From contig NZ_CP048659.1 in NCBI RefSeq assembly GCF_015218165.1, forward strand, positions 496,001 through 560,000: DNA of 64,000 nucleotides, written 5' to 3'. Position numbers and translations under genes: made by a program. Source of the DNA: Acinetobacter piscicola (lineage in GTDB: Bacteria; Pseudomonadota; Gammaproteobacteria; Pseudomonadales; Moraxellaceae). The notes beneath the pieces were generated by a model, which worked only from the letters and a program-made list of their open reading frames with translations, did not search any database and was not told the DNA's origin. Shown here one piece after another: positions 36,931-46,214 of the stretch (the stretch's first letter is position 1; each line of letters starts with the position of its first letter).

Positions 36931-36953
36931 GCTTAAACTCAAGGAATATCACC

Positions 36954-37940
36954 ATGATTATGCTAGGTATTGATGTCAGTAAAACCAAAATAGATTGTTG
37001 CATTTTCCCTCAAGGTTTGACTGGAAAAAGAAAAAATAAAATATTTACTAATACAGAAAGTGGCTTTGGCAGTCTGCTCAAATGGCTCATCACTCTTAAA
37101 ATTGAACCTGATCAAGTGACAGCAATCATGGAAGCGACTTCGGTTTATCATGAGAATTTGGGATATTATCTATATGATGCAGGTGTAAAGGTTTGTGTGG
37201 CTAATCCTTCACGAGTAAGAGCCTTTGCCAAAGGCATGTCCATGCTAAATAAAACGGATAAAGCTGATAGTGAAGCTCTTTCACGTTATGGTTACACCGC
37301 AAAGTTAATCATATGGCAGCCTGAACCTGAAAATGTCAGATTATTAAAAGCTTTACTAGGCAGACGAGATGTCTATCTAGGTAGTCTATTGCAGGAAAAG
37401 AATCGACTTGAAAAGGCACAGTCCACTCATACCTCTGTTGTTGTGATTAAATTACTTGAAAAAAATATTGAGTATTTAAATCAGCAACTTGAACATATTG
37501 ATAAGTTAATAAATGATCACATAGATCAAGATCCAACATTGAAACAGGATTTGAAATTACTGCAAACTATTCCTTCAATCGGTGAACGATCAGGCTTATT
37601 ACTGTTGGGGTTATTTCATTCGCACAAGTTTGAAAAAGCAAGTCAAGCTGCTGCATATGTAGGTTTGGTTCCAGTACATCAGTTGTCTGGCAGTTCAGTC
37701 AACAAGCAAAGTCACTTATCAAAAGCAGGTGACAGTAAAATACGCTCAGTATTGTATATGTCAGCATTAACAGCGATTAAATATAATCCACACATTGAAG
37801 CTTTATATCAACGATTATTAAGCCAGGGTAAAAATAAAATGTGTGCTTTAGGTGCTGCAATGCGCAAGCTTATACATCTGTGTTATGGCGTTTTAAAACA
37901 TCAGACTGCCTATCAAAGAGATTATTTATTGGTCGAATAA
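36954..37940 (+). CDS. IS110-family transposase (DEDD recombinase)
   Basis: 328 residues. The N-terminal RuvC-like domain has the DEDD tetrad: GIDVSKTK (Asp 6), MEATSVYH (Glu about 61), NKTDKADSEAL (Asp about 103 and 106). A coiled coil (about residues 150-185) leads to the C-terminal Tnp domain with TIPSIGERSGLLLLG and VPVHQLSGSSVNKQ, where the conserved Ser of the recombinase site would lie (about 241). AAGGAA eight bases upstream supports the ATG at 36954. Intact. Confidence 0.92.
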   Translation: MIMLGIDVSKTKIDCCIFPQGLTGKRKNKIFTNTESGFGSLLKWLITLKIEPDQVTAIMEATSVYHENLGYYLYDAGVKVCVANPSRVRAFAKGMSMLNKTDKADSEALSRYGYTAKLIIWQPEPENVRLLKALLGRRDVYLGSLLQEKNRLEKAQSTHTSVVVIKLLEKNIEYLNQQLEHIDKLINDHIDQDPTLKQDLKLLQTIPSIGERSGLLLLGLFHSHKFEKASQAAAYVGLVPVHQLSGSSVNKQSHLSKAGDSKIRSVLYMSALTAIKYNPHIEALYQRLLSQGKNKMCALGAAMRKLIHLCYGVLKHQTAYQRDYLLVE

Positions 37941-37996
37941 TCTCAAAACCTGATTGACTACCAAGACGGTATCTCATCTTTCAAAGGCAAAGAGGG

Positions 37997-38632
37997 CTAT
38001 TTTGTTCCAGCAACAGCGATACATGCACTATAAATCTGCTGACAACCTAATTTTTCTAGTGCTTGGTTGAGTGCATGAATTGAACTTCCTGTTGTCACTA
38101 CATCATCAATAATCAATACTTTTTTATATTTTCGTTTTTCAGCAGGGATGATTTGAAATTGGTTTTCAATATTTTCCAGTCGTTCGATTCGACTTAACCC
38201 TTTTTGTGAATGTTGTGCTGCACGAATCACAGGTTGCCAGACAGGGACTTTGAGTTCTCTTGCCATAATTTTGGCAATGAGCAGCATTTGGTTATAGCCA
38301 CGATCTTTTAAGCGTTCTGTAGAAATTGGCATGGGCACGATGGCTTGGACTTTTGGAAGTCTTAAATTTAAAAGACTGTGAGCAAGTAAGTTTTGATATT
38401 GCAGTTGTTGTTCGTATTTATAGGTTTGAATAATGCGATTGATTGGAAAATCATAGTGATGTGCGCAAAGGATATTTTGTTCATGGCGTATAGTATGTTG
38501 TTTAAACCAAGGCAGTTGTTCCCAACAATCATTGCAGAGTGAATGCTGTTGTTGGCGGTCGATACCACAAAGCAGGCAAGGGGAAATGCTTTGTACGCCT
38601 TTGTAGAGTAGTTGGTTGATAAATTGGAGCAT
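37997..38632 (-). CDS. comF: ComF-family phosphoribosyltransferase-like protein
   Basis: 211 residues. An N-terminal zinc ribbon (CLLCGIDRQQQHSLCNDCWEQ, about residues 19-39) is followed by a type I phosphoribosyltransferase fold ending in LIIDDVVTTGSS (PRPP motif, about 175-186). ComF is required for DNA uptake in transformable bacteria, through an unclear role in single-stranded DNA handling. Natural competence is common in Acinetobacter. It lies at the downstream edge of the IS110 element. Confidence 0.9.
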   Translation of the reverse strand: MLQFINQLLYKGVQSISPCLLCGIDRQQQHSLCNDCWEQLPWFKQHTIRHEQNILCAHHYDFPINRIIQTYKYEQQLQYQNLLAHSLLNLRLPKVQAIVPMPISTERLKDRGYNQMLLIAKIMARELKVPVWQPVIRAAQHSQKGLSRIERLENIENQFQIIPAEKRKYKKVLIIDDVVTTGSSIHALNQALEKLGCQQIYSACIAVAGTK

Positions 38633-38709
38633 ATTTTTGTTCTTTTTTATTTTTGAATATTGATTCTAATACCATTCAATCAAAGTTGGGTAATATAAAT
38701 TTAAGGTTT

Positions 38710-38867
38710 GCACTGCCTTAATTTACAGTGAAAAGTTTAAATGAATTTGTGTAGGCAATTCTTTACTTTTGACTGGACAAAAGTAAAAAAACCTCTTTGT
38801 TGGGCAAAGGGCACGTCCATGATGCCCTTGCCCAACGGCGACATCCATGTCGCCTAACGCGATAGCA
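38710..38867. repeat. Intergenic repeat element, copy 2
   Basis: Parallels 11679-11832: GCACTGCCT opening, TTACTTTTGAC/…AAAAGTAA arms, CCCTTGCCCAAC, the perfect GGCGACAT-CC-ATGTCGCC palindrome (38837-38854) and the GCGATAGCA end. It lies between recG and comF, both on the minus strand. Confidence 0.75.
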
Positions 38868-38908
38868 AATTCCTTTGTGATTTTTTCTTTTATTTTGTAA
38901 AGAGGTAT

Positions 38909-40954
38909 TTAAACATACGCATATCTAGGTGCTTCAGGTAACCATCTTTTCAGTAATGCTTCTGCATTTTCAGGATAATCTTTTAACACTTGGCTTGCGA
39001 CATAATGTGCTTGATTGAGCAAATGATCATCTCTTTCAAGTTTGGCGACGCGAAAGCCCATATCTCCTGTTTGTTTGGTGCCGAGTAATTCACCTGGTCC
39101 ACGTATTTCCAAATCTTTTTCGGCAATGATAAAACCATCATTGGTTTCACGCATGATGCGTAAACGCTCCTGCCCATTTTGCGACAGCGGATTTTTATAC
39201 AGTAGGGCACAGAAACTTGCTGTTGCGCCACGACCCACACGCCCACGTAATTGGTGTAGTTGTGAAAGTCCTAAACGTTCAGCATTTTCAATGACCATAA
39301 TCGAAGCATTCGGTACGTCTACACCGACTTCAATCACTGTGGTTGCAATGAGTAACTGTAATTCATTGTCCTTAAATTGTTGCATCACAGATTGCTTTTC
39401 ATCGGCTTTCATTTTGCCATGTACAAGTCCGATATTGAGTTCAGGAAAACGCTCTTTAATTTCCGTATACGTGGCTTCTGCCGCTTGCGCATCTAAAGTT
39501 TCAGACTGTTCAACGAGGGTACAGACCCAATAGGCTTGTTTGCCCTCAGCACAGTTTTTGGCAATGCGTTGTAAGACTTCTTCACGTCTGTCGAGTGGTA
39601 TAGTCACCGTTTGAATTGGAGTACGTCCGGGTGGAAGTTCATCAATCACTGAGGTATCTAAGTCGCCATAAGCAGACATTGCCAAAGTTCGTGGGATCGG
39701 TGTTGCGGTCATCACCAATTGATGTGGCGTGGTGTTGTCCTGACCTTTGTTGCGCAGGGCTAAACGCTGATCGACCCCAAAACGATGTTGTTCATCGATG
39801 ATGACTAAACCGAGTTTGGCAAATTCGACATTGTCCTGAAACAACGCATGTGTACCGACGATAACATTCGCCGTACCATCTTTGATAGTTTGTTCTGCTG
39901 CTGTACGTGCTTTACCTTTTTGCTTGCCTGAAAGCCATGACACATTTAAACCCAGTGGCTCAAACCATTTCTTAAAATTTAGATAATGCTGTTCGGCTAA
40001 AATTTCAGTTGGTGCCATCAAGGCAACTTGCCAACCTTCTTCCAGAGCATGACAGGCGGCAACACCTGCAACTAAGGTTTTTCCTGCGCCGACATCACCT
40101 TGAACAAGGCGTAACATCGGTTTGTTTTGTTTTAAATCTTTGGCAATTTCATTCGACACACGCTTTTGTGCACCTGTCATTTCAAAAGGCAAACTTGCCA
40201 AAAGTTGTTTGGCAAAAGTTTTACTTGGTGAAAATGATGGTGCTGAAATTTGCTGAATATAAGCACGACGAGTCAATAAACTGATTTGGTGTGCCACCAA
40301 TTCTTCAAAAATCAGCCGTTGCTGTGCAGGGTGTGAACCTTGTGACAGTTGCAACATATTGGCATCGACAGGAGGATGGTGAATATATTCAAGCGCTTGT
40401 TTCATAGCGTAGCCATTGGTAAATTTCTCAGGCAATAGCTCAGGTAAATCATCGGCATGATGGTTCAGTGCTTGTTTGACATAGTCACGCAGTTTAGGTT
40501 GCGTCAAGCCTTCGGTCGCAGGGTAAATTGCCGTGAGTTCAGTTTGTGGTAAAGGCGTATGTTCGGTGATGAGCTGTATTTCAGGATGATATAACTCTAA
40601 ACCACGTGCGCCGACTCGAACTTCACCAAAGATTCTTAAACGGTTGCCTGCTTTGGCACGATCCATCAAGGCTTTATAAATATGATAAAAACGTAAGGTG
40701 ACTTTGCCGAAATCATCCTGTAGCAAAATCGCCATCGACTTACGCTTTCCGGGTGGCATATCAATCGATTTGACCACGCCTTCCATGAGGTAGCTACGCC
40801 CAACCTGTAATTGGTTCATGGGAATGATCGTGCTACGATCTTCATAGTCACGTGGCAAATGAAACAGCAGATCGTCTGTTGTGAAAATATTCAGTTTTTC
40901 AAGTAAAGCAGCGGCGGCATTGCCAACCCCTTGCAATTGATGGACGGCAGCCAT
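38909..40954 (-). CDS. recG: ATP-dependent DNA helicase RecG
   Basis: 681 residues, close to the usual length. Wedge/OB domain at the N-terminus (VGRSYLMEGVVKSID, about 54-68), then RecA-like domains with Walker A LVQGDVGAGKT (about 281-291), Walker B VIIDEQHRFG (about 387-396), MTATPIPRT and the TRG motif region near QLRGRVGRG (about 590). RecG reverses stalled forks and drives branch migration. The reading frame starts at the ATG at 40954. It is divergent from the epimerase gene. Confidence 0.96.
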   Translation of the reverse strand: MAAVHQLQGVGNAAAALLEKLNIFTTDDLLFHLPRDYEDRSTIIPMNQLQVGRSYLMEGVVKSIDMPPGKRKSMAILLQDDFGKVTLRFYHIYKALMDRAKAGNRLRIFGEVRVGARGLELYHPEIQLITEHTPLPQTELTAIYPATEGLTQPKLRDYVKQALNHHADDLPELLPEKFTNGYAMKQALEYIHHPPVDANMLQLSQGSHPAQQRLIFEELVAHQISLLTRRAYIQQISAPSFSPSKTFAKQLLASLPFEMTGAQKRVSNEIAKDLKQNKPMLRLVQGDVGAGKTLVAGVAACHALEEGWQVALMAPTEILAEQHYLNFKKWFEPLGLNVSWLSGKQKGKARTAAEQTIKDGTANVIVGTHALFQDNVEFAKLGLVIIDEQHRFGVDQRLALRNKGQDNTTPHQLVMTATPIPRTLAMSAYGDLDTSVIDELPPGRTPIQTVTIPLDRREEVLQRIAKNCAEGKQAYWVCTLVEQSETLDAQAAEATYTEIKERFPELNIGLVHGKMKADEKQSVMQQFKDNELQLLIATTVIEVGVDVPNASIMVIENAERLGLSQLHQLRGRVGRGATASFCALLYKNPLSQNGQERLRIMRETNDGFIIAEKDLEIRGPGELLGTKQTGDMGFRVAKLERDDHLLNQAHYVASQVLKDYPENAEALLKRWLPEAPRYAYV

Positions 40955-41013
40955 GTCCCCTCAACTTAGGTTCTAGTGATCTTGATGGATCAGTTTTGAA
41001 AATAGGTGGTTTG

Positions 41014-41766
41014 ATGCATATTCTATTTATCGGTTATGGTAAAACATCACAGCGTGTTGCTAAACAATTATTTCAACAAGATCACCAAATTACCACAGTC
41101 AGCCGTAGCGCGAAAGAGGATGATTTTGCTGAACATTTGATTCAAGACATTCATCAGCTCGATTTATCGCAAATCAAACCTGTCGATGCGGTTTATGTGT
41201 TACTTGCACCATCTCGAAATAGCACTTTAAGTTCTGTGGAAGCTTACACGCACACTTATGTGGATTCTGTAAAACCCATTGTAAATGCTTTAAAAGATCA
41301 TCCTGTAAAGAAAATTATCGTGGTGTCATCTACACGTGTGTATGGTGAGAATAATGGTGAAATCATCAATGATGATTCGCCAACGATCCCTAGTGATGAA
41401 CAAGGTCATTTGCTGTTAAAAATGGAAGCTTTATGGCAACAGGCTTATCCAAATGAATGTGTAATTGTACGTCCGACAGGGATTTATGGGATTTCATCTG
41501 AAAGAATGGTGAAAATTGCTCAAATAACAAAAACTTATCCGAATATTCATTGGTCAAATCGGATTCATATTGATGATCTTGCCAATTTCTTAGCGCGTTT
41601 GCTTCACGTGGAACATCCTGAAAAATCATATATTTGTACCGATAATCATCCTCAGCCTTTGCATGAGAAAATTTTAAAGATTCAACGTGAGATGGGGTTG
41701 CCTGAGTTGGTTTTGGAGAGTGATAGGGAAACGGGGAAGAGGATTTTTGCGGGGAGATTAGATTAA
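41014..41766 (+). CDS. NAD-dependent epimerase/dehydratase-like (extended SDR) protein
   Basis: 250 residues from ATG 41014, preceded by AGGTGG; an upstream in-frame TTG at 40996 is less likely. The nucleotide-binding GYGKTSQRVAKQL (about residues 7-19) is a degenerate GxxGxxG. The active-site YxxxK-type region is SSTRVYGENNGE (about 104-115). It resembles the short atypical SDRs related to YeeZ. Function unknown. Confidence 0.75.
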   Translation: MHILFIGYGKTSQRVAKQLFQQDHQITTVSRSAKEDDFAEHLIQDIHQLDLSQIKPVDAVYVLLAPSRNSTLSSVEAYTHTYVDSVKPIVNALKDHPVKKIIVVSSTRVYGENNGEIINDDSPTIPSDEQGHLLLKMEALWQQAYPNECVIVRPTGIYGISSERMVKIAQITKTYPNIHWSNRIHIDDLANFLARLLHVEHPEKSYICTDNHPQPLHEKILKIQREMGLPELVLESDRETGKRIFAGRLD

Positions 41767-41841
41767 TCAGGATTTAAGTTTGAGCATTAAACTTGTTATA
41801 GTGATATTTCATAATGATTAGATTCAAGTGTTTATAAGAAA

Positions 41842-42354
41842 ATGAAAGATATTCTTTATATTGATAACTTTATAGAAGACCCACAAAAATTATTCGAGGT
41901 TTTAAGTCATAAAATTGTATGGGATAGTCGCATGACCGCGCGTAAAACGGCAAGTTTCGGTAAGGCTTATAATTATTCTCAAATGTCTTATCCTGAAGTG
42001 ACTTTTTTAGAGGAGTTAAAACCGTTAATTGTTCAGATTGAAAATGTACTGGGTTTTGAGCCGAATAATTGTTTGATTAATTTTTATGAAAATGGTCAGG
42101 CACGTATGGGATGGCACTCTGATCAAACAGATATTCTGTACCCTGAAACAGGTGTTGCGATCGTGTCTTTAGGTAGTGAGCGGATTCTGAAATTTAGAAA
42201 AATAGGTAATCCTGAAATCACGAAAGAGTATTTGTTGGCTTCGGGGAGTTTGCTTTATATGACTCAAAGTGTGCAGAAAGAATGGCAACATGCTATTCCA
42301 AAACATGAAACAGATCAGGCGAGAATGAGTTTGACCTTTAGGAAGATTTTGTAA
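41842..42354 (+). CDS. AlkB-like 2-oxoglutarate/Fe(II) oxygenase
   Basis: 170 residues. The double-stranded beta helix is seen from NCLINFYENGQARMGWHSDQ (about residues 73-92) with iron ligands His and Asp in WHSD, the third His in QHAIPK (about 152), and the Arg in RMSLTFRK (about 161-168) for 2-oxoglutarate. AlkB-type enzymes repair N-alkylated bases or modify tRNA. Which substrate applies here is not clear; it is shorter than E. coli AlkB and lacks its N-terminal lid extension. Confidence 0.85.
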   Translation: MKDILYIDNFIEDPQKLFEVLSHKIVWDSRMTARKTASFGKAYNYSQMSYPEVTFLEELKPLIVQIENVLGFEPNNCLINFYENGQARMGWHSDQTDILYPETGVAIVSLGSERILKFRKIGNPEITKEYLLASGSLLYMTQSVQKEWQHAIPKHETDQARMSLTFRKIL

Positions 42355-42371
42355 AATATGTGATATCAAAA

Positions 42372-42703
42372 TTATAAAGACAAAATCCTATTCTTAATCG
42401 GAATTAACCAATCCTGTAATTCTTCATTCGTATCAAACTCATTGCCTGTAACAAGATTAATATCCTCAATGTACTCAGTCGAATTTTCTATAACTTCAAT
42501 AATTTGCTTTTTAATCGTAAAGATATCAATGGCCCAAGTTGGGGCTTTAACAGCCTTGTGTAATTCATATATTCCATAATCTTCTATATGGCAATAAAGA
42601 TGAAAAATGGATTTAATCGGTTCTGATAGTTTTTTAAAGATAATCAGCCATTTACTGAAAGATTTGGAAACTTTCTTTGTAAAAAAAAATTATGATATAC
42701 CAT
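42372..42703 (-). pseudogene. Frameshifted gene downstream of the SUKH protein (A9 tract)
   Basis: On the minus strand an ATG at 42703 follows the SUKH gene stop by 17 bp. It reads MVYHNFFLQ..., and then shifts at a run of nine T (plus-strand A9 at 42681-42689). In the other frame the sequence continues coding for about 100 residues (KWLIIFKKLSEPIKSIFHLY ... LQDWLIPIKNR) to TAA at 42372. Adding one T restores a single frame of about 110 residues. The product is not recognised. It may be phase-variable, decayed, or a base-call error. Confidence 0.65.
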
Positions 42704-42720
42704 ATTGTTTTTTGAGTTAT

Positions 42721-43245
42721 TTAAAAATCATCTTTCTTTAATAAAGACATAAATGACTCAAAATCATTAGCAATAGTCACTGCTAACATTTTATATTCTT
42801 CATCTATATCTTTCGTGAATTCATCATGTGATAGAAATACGATTTTAGGATTATTAGAATTTAAATTAGGATTGTAATCAAACGCAATGTAATCACCATT
42901 GGCGCATTGAGCAAATACAATCATATTTTTATACATACACTCATCGGGTTGATTTAATTCTATCGCATCGTAGCTTTTTATAGAATTTTGATATCGTAAG
43001 CGATCTTCATCATCCCAAATTTCAAAATCTTCATAACCGAAACCATAAAAGTAGATACTGCCTCCTGCTATGCTATTATTATTTTCATCAAAAATTTCAA
43101 AAAAATTGTCGGATGGTCTAAGTGCATTATGTTTTCTTAAAAGTTCTATATAAGATTTTGGAAATTTAAATCCTAATTTTTCAGCATAATTTTCAATAAT
43201 TTTTTGATCAACTTCACCATAATCTGTAAATATATTAATTTCCAT
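42721..43245 (-). CDS. SMI1/KNR4 (SUKH) family protein
   Basis: 174 residues, acidic and AT-rich. The SUKH fold is suggested by AEKLGFKFPKSYIELLRKHNALRP (about residues 21-44), the family's conserved LPxxYxxxLxxxNGG-like segment, and FYGFGYEDFEIW plus a late CANGDYIAFDYN (about 113-124). SUKH proteins often act as immunity proteins of contact-dependent or polymorphic toxins. No toxin gene is adjacent here, so it may be an orphan. A broken gene follows directly. Confidence 0.75.
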   Translation of the reverse strand: MEINIFTDYGEVDQKIIENYAEKLGFKFPKSYIELLRKHNALRPSDNFFEIFDENNNSIAGGSIYFYGFGYEDFEIWDDEDRLRYQNSIKSYDAIELNQPDECMYKNMIVFAQCANGDYIAFDYNPNLNSNNPKIVFLSHDEFTKDIDEEYKMLAVTIANDFESFMSLLKKDDF

Positions 43246-43310
43246 ATAAAATTCTCAATTCAAGTTTCTGATCATAAAAACAATATTTCTAAACTTTACT
43301 TTTAAACCCC

Positions 43311-43326
43311 CTCCTCTGAAGAGGAG
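43311..43326. repeat. Short palindrome in the plsB-SUKH gap
   Basis: CTCCTCT-GA-AGAGGAG, a perfect 7-bp stem with a 2-nt gap, within a purine/pyrimidine-rich CCCCCTCC...GAGAGGG context. It resembles other short inverted repeats in this window. No T tract follows. Confidence 0.4.
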
Positions 43327-43342
43327 AGGGAACGCAAAAAAA

Positions 43343-45928
43343 TTACTTCTTCTTCCGTTTCAAACGCTTCTTCGCTTGTTGTGCAGCTAAAGCATCCAAC
43401 GCTTCTTTTAACTCATCATCGGTAAACGATGTAATGTGTTGAAGCATTTGCAAAGTTACATCATCCAACACCAAGTTGGCATATTGTGCAACATTACGGA
43501 ATTGCGCATCAAATACAATCGCATTGTCTTCATTGGTCTTGATATAACCTTGCTCAGTTAAGACTTTCACAAAGCTTTGGAATAAGGCTTTATCAAAGAA
43601 TTCTGGCGAATTGAACTCATACAACACAGACAAACGCTGACCAACAAGATGACTCAGCTCTTCAACCTGACGAATTGAAATATTGCCAGAACCACGTTGC
43701 GTGATCAAAGCCAGAGTCATGTAATAACGCTCAAGACTTTGACGTACAGGTGCAGCCAATACTGCAAGCTGATTATGATCTTCCGAGTTTGGCACAGGGC
43801 AGTAGATAAAATCTTCATCATCGACAAAAATCAAATTCGCTTCGGCTAGCGCATTTACATACTCTTCTACTTGCGCTTTGATTTCACTGTCTTTCCATTT
43901 CAAGAATAATTCAGCTTTTAAGAATGGATAAAGCGTACGAATCACATTGAGTAAATCAGCCTTACTGATTTTCCCATTATGCTCAACCAATGCAGCAATA
44001 AGTGAAGGTAAAACAAAGGCGTGTAAAATATTATTACGGAAATAAGTCAGTAAAACAGCCTGATTGTCTTCAATCGCAATAATATCGCCAAGTACGTGTT
44101 GAACACGTTTAATTAATTTCAGTTTTAGACCATAAGCAATAATTTCTTTGCCTGAAAGAGGGGTAACTTGAGTACGACCGTCATACGGAATTGCAGTCAG
44201 CAAATTGCGATACGTATCGAGCTGTTTAACACAAATACCTTCATCAAGCGTGTGTTTCGGTGTCGCTAATAAAATCAGGGACAATAACGAAACAGGATTG
44301 ATCACCACGGCACGGTTGATATTTTCCAGAATAGCATTGGCAGAACTATTGACCGCATTGGAAATTTCTTGCGGAATCGGATCGTCATTGTGTTCAATTT
44401 TGATCTGATCTGCGCCGTGTTGTTTCAGTAAATCATCCAAGAAAACAGGTTCACCGAAATTGACATGTACACGTCCAAAGATACGCTCAATCTTTTTCAG
44501 GGTTTGAATAATACCCCAGATTGATTCAGATTCTTTAGCCTTACCATTCATTTCGCCGACGTAGGTCGCACCTTCCATCAAACGCTCATAACCGATATAG
44601 GTTGGAATAAAGACAATCGGTTTGGCTTTTTCACGTAAATGGCCATGTACTGTCATGGCTAACATCCCTGTTTTCGGTGGCAATAAACGACCAGTACGTG
44701 AGCGACCACCTTCGATGAAGTATTCTAATGGGGTATTGCGTGATAAAATATTAAATAAATATTCTTTGAATACAGATGTATAAAGCGCATTCCCACGGAA
44801 TGAACGACGAATAAAGAATGCACCGCCACCACGTAAAATTTGCCCAACAAATGGCATATTGAGGTTATCACCTGCGGCAATATATGGCACCATCAAGCCA
44901 CGTTTATAGATCACATAAGACAGCAGTAAGTAATCGATATGACTACGATGGCATGGGGTGTAAATGACTTCATAGTCTTTAACCAACTCTCGTACTGTAC
45001 TGAAGTTATGAACTTCTACACCGTCATATAACTGCGTCCATAGACGTGTTAAAGCTCTTTCTGCAAAACGAACCGTTGATGCAGAATAGTCAGATGCAAT
45101 TTCATTGACAAAACCAACCGCTTTGCGCTCTGCTTCAATCATACTAATCTTTGAGCGGATACTTTCTTTACGAATGGCATCCTGTACATCGGGTGATTTG
45201 ATTAAAGATTGCATCACGTTACGGCGATCTGATAAGTCGGGACCAAGTACCACTTCACGCTGACGGTCTAAATAATCATTCAGTTGATTGACAATATAAG
45301 TAACAGGAGAAACATTTGGATGCTGTTCTTTTGCATAGTTCACTAAGCTACGTAAAGATTTTGCTTCATGGAATTCAATAAAGGATTGACGACCATGCAC
45401 GCCTATATTCACCAACTGCTTCACTTTACTTGGTGTTGCCCATGTATCTGTAAATAGAAGTTTAAATAATGAATCTTCTTTATCAGGTGAACGTCCCCAT
45501 AACACAGTCACAGGAATCAGTTCAACATTCACGTCAGGATGTTGTTCAATAAAGTCAATTAAACGTACAAGACGAGGTGGAAAAGCATGGCTGTGCTGTC
45601 CTAAAAACTGTACATCATCATTATTTTGTAAAAATATAACAGCGGCTTTTTCTTTTTGACTTTCAAGTTGAATCGGGTCGAGTGCAGGTTGTAAATTTAA
45701 ACGGCGTGTTTCCGCATCTACAACTAACGCATTACTACGTGAATAATTTTGTAAAACGTAACACACAACTTTTGTGGGAGGTGTTACAGCAAGCTCTTGG
45801 TTATTTTCATGGGCTAAGAGGGGAGTCTCTGGGGTAGGAACCTCTCCAAGAACATGTGGTGTGACCACAAGGTCAAGTAGCTTACTGGAAAGCCGACGAT
45901 ACATTTGACCAAAACCATTCTTGGACAT
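43343..45928 (-). CDS. plsB: Glycerol-3-phosphate 1-O-acyltransferase
   Basis: 861 residues, near the family length (about 800-860). It transfers an acyl group from acyl-ACP or acyl-CoA to sn-glycerol-3-phosphate, the first step of phospholipid synthesis at the inner membrane. The active-site block CHRSHIDYLLLSY (HX4D, about residues 325-337) and IEGGRSRTGRLLPPK (about 408-422) are clear. ATG 45928 follows AGGAGTAAAT; the earlier ATG at 45943 lacks such a site. The C-terminus is Lys/Arg-rich. Confidence 0.95.
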   Translation of the reverse strand: MSKNGFGQMYRRLSSKLLDLVVTPHVLGEVPTPETPLLAHENNQELAVTPPTKVVCYVLQNYSRSNALVVDAETRRLNLQPALDPIQLESQKEKAAVIFLQNNDDVQFLGQHSHAFPPRLVRLIDFIEQHPDVNVELIPVTVLWGRSPDKEDSLFKLLFTDTWATPSKVKQLVNIGVHGRQSFIEFHEAKSLRSLVNYAKEQHPNVSPVTYIVNQLNDYLDRQREVVLGPDLSDRRNVMQSLIKSPDVQDAIRKESIRSKISMIEAERKAVGFVNEIASDYSASTVRFAERALTRLWTQLYDGVEVHNFSTVRELVKDYEVIYTPCHRSHIDYLLLSYVIYKRGLMVPYIAAGDNLNMPFVGQILRGGGAFFIRRSFRGNALYTSVFKEYLFNILSRNTPLEYFIEGGRSRTGRLLPPKTGMLAMTVHGHLREKAKPIVFIPTYIGYERLMEGATYVGEMNGKAKESESIWGIIQTLKKIERIFGRVHVNFGEPVFLDDLLKQHGADQIKIEHNDDPIPQEISNAVNSSANAILENINRAVVINPVSLLSLILLATPKHTLDEGICVKQLDTYRNLLTAIPYDGRTQVTPLSGKEIIAYGLKLKLIKRVQHVLGDIIAIEDNQAVLLTYFRNNILHAFVLPSLIAALVEHNGKISKADLLNVIRTLYPFLKAELFLKWKDSEIKAQVEEYVNALAEANLIFVDDEDFIYCPVPNSEDHNQLAVLAAPVRQSLERYYMTLALITQRGSGNISIRQVEELSHLVGQRLSVLYEFNSPEFFDKALFQSFVKVLTEQGYIKTNEDNAIVFDAQFRNVAQYANLVLDDVTLQMLQHITSFTDDELKEALDALAAQQAKKRLKRKKK

Positions 45929-46214
45929 ATTTACTCCTAGCACCTAGACATATTGTATTGGGTCAAAACCCATTAAATATTAAAAAATTGCCATTAAACA
46001 ATATGTCATTTTCTAATAAATCATGACGATCGTATGCAATTTTATCGTTAAAAATCGTATTTTTAAGAATTATAACAAAAAAATAAGTGACGACATTGTT
46101 TATGAAACTTTAGTAAATCACTCTGAAATTATGGCAGAATAACCACCATTATCTAAAGTTTCAGGCCAATGTGGAATTTTACTTCACTATAGCCCAAATA
46201 AGAATAGGTTTTAT

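Larger units (their letters stand above)
36716..37988 (+). mobile_element. IS110-family insertion sequence (ends approximate)
   Basis: Contains one DEDD transposase and about 240 bp of non-coding DNA upstream. No terminal inverted repeats are evident, as expected for the IS110 group. The ends are placed by the broken stem described at 36708 and 37989; true borders could differ by several bases. Confidence 0.6.
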
